Shown piece by piece: positions 5,044 to 10,344 of a stretch of DNA of 10,344 nt. Both the position numbers and the translations under genes were made by a program. Position 1 is the stretch's first letter; every line of letters starts with the position of its first letter. This DNA is from an uncultured Eubacteriales bacterium (GTDB lineage Bacteria; Bacillota; Clostridia; Oscillospirales; CAG-272): NCBI GenBank assembly GCA_934503195.1, contig CAKSVM010000100.1, forward strand, positions 1-10,344, in the 5' to 3' direction. The notes beneath the pieces are model-generated. The model worked only from the letters and a program-made list of their open reading frames with translations, was not told the origin of the DNA and did no database searches.

Positions 5044-6210
5044 ATGATACTAACTGACCTCAGAATCATGACGATGGACAAGCCGGGGACGATTGAACGC
5101 GGTTTTATCAGGTTCGAACATGGCAAAATAGACGAAATATCGTCAGAAAATCCGCCAAAAGATGACACAATTGTCAATTGCGGCGGCCTGACACTTCTGC
5201 CGGGCTTCATAGACGCGCACACGCACCTCGGAATCGCGGAGGATTCGATCGACTTCGAGGGCGACGACACGAACGAGGACAGCGATCCCGTGACGCCGCA
5301 GATGCGCGCTCTGGACGGAATTAACCCGTTCGACCGCTGTTTTTCGGAAGCACGCGCGGCCGGAATCACGACCGTAGCGGTCGCTCCGGGCAGCGCAAAT
5401 CCGATCGGCGGGCAGATCTGCGTCGTAAAAACAGCCGGAAAACGCGTCGATTCGATGATTGTCAAATCCCCGGCGGCGATCAAATTCGCACTCGGAGAGA
5501 ACCCGAAATCGACCTATCACGCGAAAAATCTGGCTCCGGTGACGCGGATGGCGACGGCCGCGCTGATCCGCGAAACGCTCTACAAGGCGAAAAGGTATGC
5601 TGATGACATGAACGCGGCCGAGGCAGACGACGAACTCGATCCGCCGGAATACGACATCAAATCTGAGTCGCTCCTGCCGCTGCTGCGGGGTGAAATTCCG
5701 GCGCATTTCCACGCGCACCGTGCCGACGATATTTTCACGGCTGTGCGAATTGCACAGGAATTCTCGCTGAAATTCGTGATAATTCACTGTACCGACGGAC
5801 ATCTTATAGCCGATGAACTATCGGAAATCGGCGTTCCGGCGGTCGTCGGGCCGAACCTGACTGACCGCTGCAAGCCTGAGCTTCGCGGGCAGTCGATCGA
5901 AAATCCGGCGATTCTGGCGGCGTCGGGCGTGAAAATCGCGCTGACGACCGACCATCCGGTCACGCCGCTGCAATATCTGCCGCTCTGCGCCGAGGTCGCG
6001 ACGCGAAACGGGCTTGATCGCGAGGTCGCGCTGCGCGCTATGACGGTGAATCCGGCCGAAATCCTCGGGATTTCGGATCGCGTCGGCTCGTTGGCGGTCG
6101 GGAAGGACGCGGATTTTGTGCTTGTCGAAGGCGATCCGCTGTCGGGAAAGGTGAAGGCGGTCTTTATCGACGGCAAATTGGTATCTGGTAAATTGCCAAA
6201 GGATGAATAA
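5044..6210 (+). CDS. Metal-dependent amidohydrolase (imidazolonepropionase-like), substrate unknown
   Basis: A 388-residue amidohydrolase-superfamily enzyme of the imidazolonepropionase-like group. It has the small N-terminal beta domain, then LPGFIDAHTHLGI (52-64) with the metal-binding HxH (His59, His61), a histidine-rich AHFHAHRADD (220-229), HCTDGH (248-253), the catalytic-type aspartate in TTDHP (Asp303), and the returning beta-domain motif GSLAVGKDADFVLVEGDPL (348-366). The stretch DPVTPQMRALDGINPFD (81-97) and AGITTVAVAPGSANPIGGQ (106-124) is typical of a clostridial subgroup whose substrate I do not know. No histidine-utilisation genes are adjacent, so a hutI name is not justified. 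There is no signal peptide, so it is cytoplasmic. RBS AAAGGA at 5031-5036 lies within the end of trxB, indicating coupled translation. Confidence 0.85.
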   Translation: MILTDLRIMTMDKPGTIERGFIRFEHGKIDEISSENPPKDDTIVNCGGLTLLPGFIDAHTHLGIAEDSIDFEGDDTNEDSDPVTPQMRALDGINPFDRCFSEARAAGITTVAVAPGSANPIGGQICVVKTAGKRVDSMIVKSPAAIKFALGENPKSTYHAKNLAPVTRMATAALIRETLYKAKRYADDMNAAEADDELDPPEYDIKSESLLPLLRGEIPAHFHAHRADDIFTAVRIAQEFSLKFVIIHCTDGHLIADELSEIGVPAVVGPNLTDRCKPELRGQSIENPAILAASGVKIALTTDHPVTPLQYLPLCAEVATRNGLDREVALRAMTVNPAEILGISDRVGSLAVGKDADFVLVEGDPLSGKVKAVFIDGKLVSGKLPKDE

Positions 6211-6213
6211 ATA

Positions 6214-7650
6214 ATGGACAAGAAACATACTTATATATACGCGGGACTCGGAATTCTGCTCGCCGTCGTGATCGCGGTCGGTTCGATAGCTGTCGTGCTG
6301 ACGAATCGCGAAAAAGATAAGCTCGGCGACCAGATCGACGAGATCAGTAAGAACGGCGAAAAGTTAAACGATCAAATCGACTCGCTCGAATCGAACAAAT
6401 CCGATCTTGAACGGTCAAAATCACAGCTCGTAAGCGAGGTCGAGAGCCTGAAATCGCAGCTCGCGAGCCTCGAAACCAAGCTTTCGGACGCCGGGAAAAG
6501 TTACGAGGATGAAATATCTTCGTTAAAATCCCAAATCGAAGAAAAAAACGCCGAAATCGCGTCGCTCGAAGCCGACATCGCGAAGTTTACAACTGTCTAC
6601 ACGATCGACATCCGTAAGCAGGCGCAGCTGATTGACGAGCTGGTCGCCTACATCGAGACGGCCTGCCCCTACGCGAAAGTCAAGAAGCCGATCCTCGACA
6701 AGGACGGAAAAGAGACTGGCGAATTCGAACTGATCTGGACAAAAGTTGAAGATCTGGTAAATGATGCCAAGAATTTAGCCGAGGAAACCGGCTCGGAGTA
6801 CGTCGAGGGCAGCTGGAAGGAGCGCGAGGACATCGTTTTGCCGCGGGTGAGCGTCTATTACGAGGATCTCGCGACCGGCTACCACTTCGGCTTCAACGAG
6901 GACGAGGTTTACAACTCGGCGAGCGTGATCAAGGCACCCTATATTTGTTCGGTTCTCAAAACGATTTCAGCCGACGAAAAGCGGTATTTCGACGCGCTCG
7001 ACGCGAAGGGCGAGTCGCCGGAACGGGTCGACAACGACGGCGACGGTGTCGCTGAGACGACAGTTATTGAATATTCGAAACCGATTTATGACCTGTCAGA
7101 GAAAATAATTTACAATAAAGCAACAATGTTCAAGGCCGGATCGGGCAAAATTCAGGAAATGGACGACGGAACCGAATTCAGCTACCTTGATTTTGTGAAA
7201 TATGCACTAGAATATTCGGACAACATCGCGTATCAGCAGCTCCGCAAGAGATTCGGATTTTCGACGATGACGTCGCTCGCGCAGAAGGTCGGCGCAAGCT
7301 CGGTCCTCAAAAACGGCAACAACATGACCGCGCGCGACGCCGGAAAGCTATTCAAGGAAATCTGGAATTTTGTCGAAAGCGACGAAAAATACGGTTCTGT
7401 CATGCGCGATTCTATGCAGAAGGCTAATCACTCGGTGATAATTCCGCTCGGAGTCACTCCGACGCGTGCTCTACATAAGTACGGTTGGGATACCGATTCG
7501 TATCACGACGCGGGCATCGTCATGTCGGGCGACAAGCCGTACGTGCTGGCGATTTTCTCGGATCTTGACAAGGGCGGCGACGAAATTAACGAATATCTGC
7601 GGGAGATTGTGAAACTTATCAACCAACTTCACAAAAATTTTTACAAATGA
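6214..7650 (+). CDS. Membrane-anchored coiled-coil serine hydrolase, class A beta-lactamase fold
   Basis: A 478-residue protein with an N-terminal signal-anchor helix (about 8-29), a long coiled coil rich in S, L, E, K and Q (about 33-126), a linker, and a C-terminal serine hydrolase domain (about 205-470). Catalytic motifs of the beta-lactamase/PBP superfamily are visible: SVIK (Ser237, Lys240) as SxxK, SDN at 335-337, and KYG (422-424) followed by WDTDSYHDAGIV in the place of the KTG box. I see no Omega-loop glutamate equivalent to Glu166: the region from SDN to KTG is short and passes directly to NNMTARDAGKLF (369-380). It may therefore be a peptidoglycan-acting or other serine hydrolase and need not be a beta-lactamase. 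An acidic DNDGDGVAE insert (273-281) lies between SxxK and SDN. RBS AAAGGA at 6198-6203; the stop overlaps birA by ATGA. It is probably extracytoplasmic and tethered to the membrane. Confidence 0.82.
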   Translation: MDKKHTYIYAGLGILLAVVIAVGSIAVVLTNREKDKLGDQIDEISKNGEKLNDQIDSLESNKSDLERSKSQLVSEVESLKSQLASLETKLSDAGKSYEDEISSLKSQIEEKNAEIASLEADIAKFTTVYTIDIRKQAQLIDELVAYIETACPYAKVKKPILDKDGKETGEFELIWTKVEDLVNDAKNLAEETGSEYVEGSWKEREDIVLPRVSVYYEDLATGYHFGFNEDEVYNSASVIKAPYICSVLKTISADEKRYFDALDAKGESPERVDNDGDGVAETTVIEYSKPIYDLSEKIIYNKATMFKAGSGKIQEMDDGTEFSYLDFVKYALEYSDNIAYQQLRKRFGFSTMTSLAQKVGASSVLKNGNNMTARDAGKLFKEIWNFVESDEKYGSVMRDSMQKANHSVIIPLGVTPTRALHKYGWDTDSYHDAGIVMSGDKPYVLAIFSDLDKGGDEINEYLREIVKLINQLHKNFYK

Positions 7651-8699
7651 CTACAAAAAATCTGATACTTGACCGCCTCGGGCGCGACGGCAGCTGGATT
7701 TCGGGCGAAAAACTCGCGGTCGAACTCGGCGTCAGCCGGACGGCGGTCTGGAAGGCGATTTGCGACCTCCGCGACGATGGCTACACGATCCGTTCGGTGC
7801 GCCGCCGCGGCTATCGGCTTGAAAAGCCGCTCGAATTTTCGGCGGCGTCACTTGCAAGCGCACTTGAAAAATGTCGTTCTGACGATAGCGCGCTGATCGG
7901 AGAAAAGAATAATTGTACAGAACGCCGGATTTCGAGAAAATTCGACGAACTGAAAACGCTCGTACTCGACGAGACCGATTCGACGAACAAGGTCTGCCGC
8001 GAGCTTGCGGCGAACGGGGAAGCGCGCGAATGCGTCGTCCTCGCGGCCAGCCAGACGGCCGGGCGCGGGCGGCTCGGACGCAGTTTTTCGTCGCCCGACG
8101 GCGGGCTTTATATGTCGTTCCTGCTGCGCCCCGGATTGACAGCTGTAGACGCGCAGCTGATCACGACGACGGCCGCCGTCGCGGTTTGCAGAGCAATCGA
8201 AAAACTGGATGACTCCCTCAGTCCTTCCATAAAATGGGTGAACGATATCTATCTTCGCGGCAAAAAAGTCTGCGGAATCCTCACCGAGGGGCAGTTTGAC
8301 TTCGAATCGGGCGCACTCGCGTTTGCTGTTCTTGGAATTGGTGTCAATATCTGGGAGCCGAAAGGCGGCTGGCCGCCCGATATCGCCGACCGCGCGGGGG
8401 CTTTATTTGAAGATGACAGAAAAAAAACCGAGCTTCGTCCGACGCTCGCCGCATTGATCGCGTCCGAATTCTACCGGATTTATCCGAATCTGTCAGTTTC
8501 TGCCATTCTCGACGACTACCGCTCGCGTATGTTCCTGACAGGAATGGAAGTTACTGTTAATCCAACCGGCGGCGAACCCTACGACGCGGTCGTAAAAGGT
8601 ATTGACAACGAGCTTCGCCTGATCGTCGAGCGCGGCGGGGAAGTACGCAAGCTCTCAACCGGGGAGGTTTCGCTGACGCTTCACACGCTCAACAATTAA
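7647..8699 (+). CDS. birA: Bifunctional biotin-protein ligase and biotin operon repressor BirA
   Basis: A 350-residue group II biotin-protein ligase. It activates biotin to biotinyl-5'-AMP and attaches it to carboxylase subunits; the N-terminal winged helix lets the holo-protein repress biotin genes. Visible features are the helix-turn-helix WISGEKLAVELGVSRTAVWK (17-36) with the wing RRRGYRLE (52-59), the DSTN motif (111-114), the biotinyl-AMP loop GRGRLGR (139-145), KWVND (196-200) and KVCGILTE (207-214), then GIGVNI and a small C-terminal SH3-like domain. Length is slightly above the usual 320-330. The ATG overlaps the serine hydrolase stop (ATGA), so it is translationally coupled to it. 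No biotin synthesis or carboxylase gene and no recognisable BirA operator are in the window. No terminator is seen after its stop. Confidence 0.93.
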   Translation: MTTKNLILDRLGRDGSWISGEKLAVELGVSRTAVWKAICDLRDDGYTIRSVRRRGYRLEKPLEFSAASLASALEKCRSDDSALIGEKNNCTERRISRKFDELKTLVLDETDSTNKVCRELAANGEARECVVLAASQTAGRGRLGRSFSSPDGGLYMSFLLRPGLTAVDAQLITTTAAVAVCRAIEKLDDSLSPSIKWVNDIYLRGKKVCGILTEGQFDFESGALAFAVLGIGVNIWEPKGGWPPDIADRAGALFEDDRKKTELRPTLAALIASEFYRIYPNLSVSAILDDYRSRMFLTGMEVTVNPTGGEPYDAVVKGIDNELRLIVERGGEVRKLSTGEVSLTLHTLNN

Positions 8700-8717
8700 C
8701 CGAATAGCAGTATTTAC

Positions 8718-8735
8718 AAAAAAAAAAAAAAAAAA
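8718..8735 (+). repeat. 18-A homopolymer tract upstream of a promoter
   Basis: An uninterrupted run of 18 A lies between the birA stop and the strong promoter, ending 22 bp before the -35. It may curve the DNA, act loosely as an upstream element, or vary in length by slipped-strand mispairing. Its length may also be unreliable in the assembly. Confidence 0.85.
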
Positions 8736-8757
8736 TAAAGATATGTTCATAAAGTCC

Positions 8758-8786
8758 TTGACAAATTGGTAAAGTTGTGGTATAAT
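8758..8786 (+). promoter_or_regulatory. Perfect-consensus sigma-A promoter with extended -10 for the solute-binding protein
   Basis: TTGACA (8758-8763) and TATAAT (8781-8786) match the sigma-A consensus completely with a 17-bp spacer, and TGG just before the -10 gives the TGn extension. Expected start near 8792, leaving a leader of about 60 nt. The strength suggests that the gene is abundantly expressed unless repressed. It occupies the 154-bp gap between birA and the lipoprotein gene together with the A tract and the palindrome. Confidence 0.88.
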
Positions 8787-8795
8787 ATATATAGA

Positions 8796-8817
8796 CAATT
8801 GTGTTATATAACAGTTG
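8796..8817 (+). promoter_or_regulatory. Operator-like palindrome just downstream of the promoter
   Basis: TGTTATATAACA at 8802-8813 is a perfect 12-bp inverted repeat located about 10-21 bp past the predicted start, a usual place for a repressor site. The same stretch can form an alternative 7-bp hairpin, CAATTGT (8796-8802) with ACAGTTG (8811-8817, one G-U), in RNA. It has no T tract, so it is not a terminator. The regulator is unknown; the sequence lacks the central CG of typical LacI-family operators. Confidence 0.45.
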
Positions 8818-8840
8818 CGAATTTCCACAAAAAATAACAT

Positions 8841-8847
8841 AAGGGAG
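8841..8847 (+). promoter_or_regulatory. RBS fixing the solute-binding protein start
   Basis: AAGGGAG lies 6 bp before ATG at 8854. It excludes the in-frame start at 8815, which would put 13 unrelated residues before the signal peptide and sits close to the transcription start. Confidence 0.88.
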
Positions 8848-8853
8848 AAAATT

Positions 8854-10323
8854 ATGAGCATTTCAAAACGCGCCGTTACCGCGTTTTTGCTGACCGCGAT
8901 GCTGGTCGGCACGATTTCCTGCGGCGACACGGCGACCAACAATCCCGGCGAAACCACGCCTGCGGGCGACGCCACAACCGAGGCACCGAAGGAAGATAAA
9001 TACAAATATTATGGCGACAAAACCTTCGGCGGCAAGGAATTTACTGTCTATAACGTCAAAAAAGATCTCTGGAACATGATCTGCGTTATTCAACCCGATG
9101 AAGTCAACGGCGAAACGATCAACGACGCGATCTACAACCGCAACGAGCGCGTCAAAAAGCAGCTCGACTGCGAGATCGTCGAGGTCAACGCGCCCGAATA
9201 CACGACGATGCGTGCCGACGTCCAGACGATGATCCTCGCCGGAGATAATACATATGACGCGGTTTATATGCCGATGTTCTATCTGATCGACGGCCTGACC
9301 GAGAACTACTACACTTGTCTCAACGACGTCAGCACGATTCACCTCGAGGAATCTTACTGGGATCAGGTGCTTCTTGAGGCAACTTCACTGAAAAATAAGA
9401 ACTACTTCGCCACATCTTCGGCACATCTGATGGGCTGGGACGGTCTCTGGTGCCTCTTCTTCAACGAGTCGATGATGGACGATCTCAAGCTTGACTACCC
9501 ATACCAGATCGTCCGCGACGGAAAATGGACGCTCGACAAGCTGACCGAGTACTGCAAAGCGGCGGCTAACCTCAACGGCGACGACTCGTTCGCGCTGAAC
9601 GCCGACGGAAACTCGGTTTACGGCTGCCTTTCGTTCAACAACTCGATCGCGAAGTTCATTTTCGGCTTCGGCGTCGATTACGTCACGAAAGACAAGGACG
9701 ATCTCCCGGTTCTCGCGTGCGAAAGTGAAAAATTCGTGAACGCGGTGCAGAAGTTCGCGCAGCTCAACAACGGCGATGGAAATTATTTCCTCAACGCCAG
9801 CGCGACCACGACCGACGCGACCTATTATCAGAACTTCTACGAAAAGCAAAGATGCCTCTTCCTCGCGGCCGAGGTCAAAACCGCGCAGCTCCTCCGCGGA
9901 ATGGAGCAGTCGTTCGGAATTCTCCCTTATCCGAAGCTTGACGAATCACAGGAAAACTATCGTTCGACGGCTGTCCATCAGTGCGCCGTCTTCACGATCC
10001 CGACAACAAATCAGAACCCTGAGGACGTCGGCCTCCTCTTCGACGCGCTCTCCTACGAGTCGGACAAGACTGTCATGGAGCCTTACTTCTCGGTGCTTGT
10101 CGAGCAGAAGGGCCTCCGCAACGAGGAATCGATCGAAATGCTTAACATCATCAAGGAAACCCGTTCGTTCGATATCGGAATCGCTTATCAGTGGGTTCTC
10201 AAGATCGACGAGTCGATGTCGTCGGCCGTAACCTCCGGTTCCACCGACATCGCCTCCCGCATCGCCGCCAACAAACCCGACGCCGAAGACAAAATCTCCA
10301 AGATGTTAGAGGCTATGAAGTAA
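8854..10323 (+). CDS. Extracellular solute-binding lipoprotein of an ABC importer
   Basis: A 489-residue lipoprotein. The first 22 residues form a type II signal peptide (basic SKR, hydrophobic core 8-18) with lipobox TISC and lipidated Cys23. A Thr/Pro/Gly/Glu-rich linker (24-47) tethers the binding domain outside the membrane. Family features typical of large clostridial solute-binding proteins are GGKEFTVYN (59-67), NGETINDAIYNRNERVKKQL (85-104), DAVYMPMFYLIDGL (135-148), ESYWDQ (166-171) and IVRDGKWTLDKLTEYC (219-234). These proteins usually bind carbohydrates and feed LplB/UgpE-type permeases, but the ligand cannot be read from the sequence. It has its own very strong promoter and a possible operator. 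Codon use is biased toward AAC, GAC and ATC, fitting high expression. The stop is 21 bp before the end, so any permease genes lie outside. Confidence 0.88.
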   Translation: MSISKRAVTAFLLTAMLVGTISCGDTATNNPGETTPAGDATTEAPKEDKYKYYGDKTFGGKEFTVYNVKKDLWNMICVIQPDEVNGETINDAIYNRNERVKKQLDCEIVEVNAPEYTTMRADVQTMILAGDNTYDAVYMPMFYLIDGLTENYYTCLNDVSTIHLEESYWDQVLLEATSLKNKNYFATSSAHLMGWDGLWCLFFNESMMDDLKLDYPYQIVRDGKWTLDKLTEYCKAAANLNGDDSFALNADGNSVYGCLSFNNSIAKFIFGFGVDYVTKDKDDLPVLACESEKFVNAVQKFAQLNNGDGNYFLNASATTTDATYYQNFYEKQRCLFLAAEVKTAQLLRGMEQSFGILPYPKLDESQENYRSTAVHQCAVFTIPTTNQNPEDVGLLFDALSYESDKTVMEPYFSVLVEQKGLRNEESIEMLNIIKETRSFDIGIAYQWVLKIDESMSSAVTSGSTDIASRIAANKPDAEDKISKMLEAMK

Positions 10324-10333
10324 TATGTTCACT

Positions 10334-10344
10334 GGGGGGGGGGG
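10334..10344. repeat. Terminal poly-G run, probable contig-end artefact
   Basis: The last 11 bases are all G, directly after the end of the lipoprotein gene. Such runs at contig ends commonly come from two-colour sequencing chemistry calling G where signal is lost, or from assembly stopping in a homopolymer. Treat these bases as unreliable. Confidence 0.7.

Noticed and set aside
5143..5802. 219-residue minus-strand open frame opposite the amidohydrolase
   Set aside because: It is arginine- and phenylalanine-rich, has no family motifs, and lies opposite an intact amidohydrolase.
8796..8817. Rex-type redox operator (TTGTTAA-N4-TTAACAA)
   Set aside because: Only the outer TTGT matches; the inner half-site bases disagree, so Rex is not supported.
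1..10344. CRISPR arrays, tRNA or rRNA genes, insertion sequences, phage or defence genes
   Set aside because: No regularly spaced direct repeats, transposase motifs, terminal inverted repeats or tRNA-like cloverleaf sequence were seen on reading; the gaps are too short or are explained by promoters and the terminator.

Overview
This window looks like a chromosomal segment of a moderately GC-rich, endospore-forming member of the class Clostridia, probably an uncultured gut-type lineage. The evidence is the order of its first eight genes (spoVB-type flippase, mazG, HU, rqcP, yabP, yabQ, divIC, yabR). This closely follows the yabM-yabN-yabO-yabP-yabQ-divIC-yabR cluster of Bacillus subtilis, with an HU gene inserted between mazG and rqcP. 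All genes lie on the plus strand and are tightly packed.

Region 1 (1-4115) is the conserved sporulation, division and translation-quality cluster. It starts inside a SpoVB/MOP-family flippase whose N-terminus lies outside the window, followed by a MazG-type NTP pyrophosphatase. A 171-bp gap carries a good sigma-A promoter for HU. HU is closed by a strong intrinsic terminator, so it forms its own transcription unit inside the cluster. Next come RqcP (ribosome quality control), the sporulation proteins YabP and YabQ, the septum protein DivIC/FtsB and the S1-domain protein YabR. A possible sigma-E-like promoter precedes yabP. The annotated yabQ frame runs 182 bp into divIC.

Region 2 (4153-8699) is a tightly coupled set of four genes: a thioredoxin reductase, a metal-dependent amidohydrolase of unknown substrate, a membrane-anchored coiled-coil serine hydrolase of the class A beta-lactamase fold, and BirA (biotin-protein ligase and repressor). 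Junctions are 3-bp gaps or a 4-bp ATGA overlap, so co-translation is likely, although the four activities do not form an obvious pathway.

Region 3 (8700-10344) begins with a 154-bp gap holding an 18-A tract, a perfect-consensus extended -10 promoter and a 12-bp perfect palindrome just downstream of the -10. These precede a lipoprotein extracellular solute-binding protein, presumably the binding component of an ABC importer whose permeases lie beyond the window. The sequence ends in 11 Gs, which looks like a contig-end artefact.

I found no clear undescribed system. The items most worth checking are the serine hydrolase without a recognisable Glu166 equivalent, the yabQ/divIC overlap, the MazG with a decayed second domain, and the operator-like palindrome at the solute-binding protein promoter.
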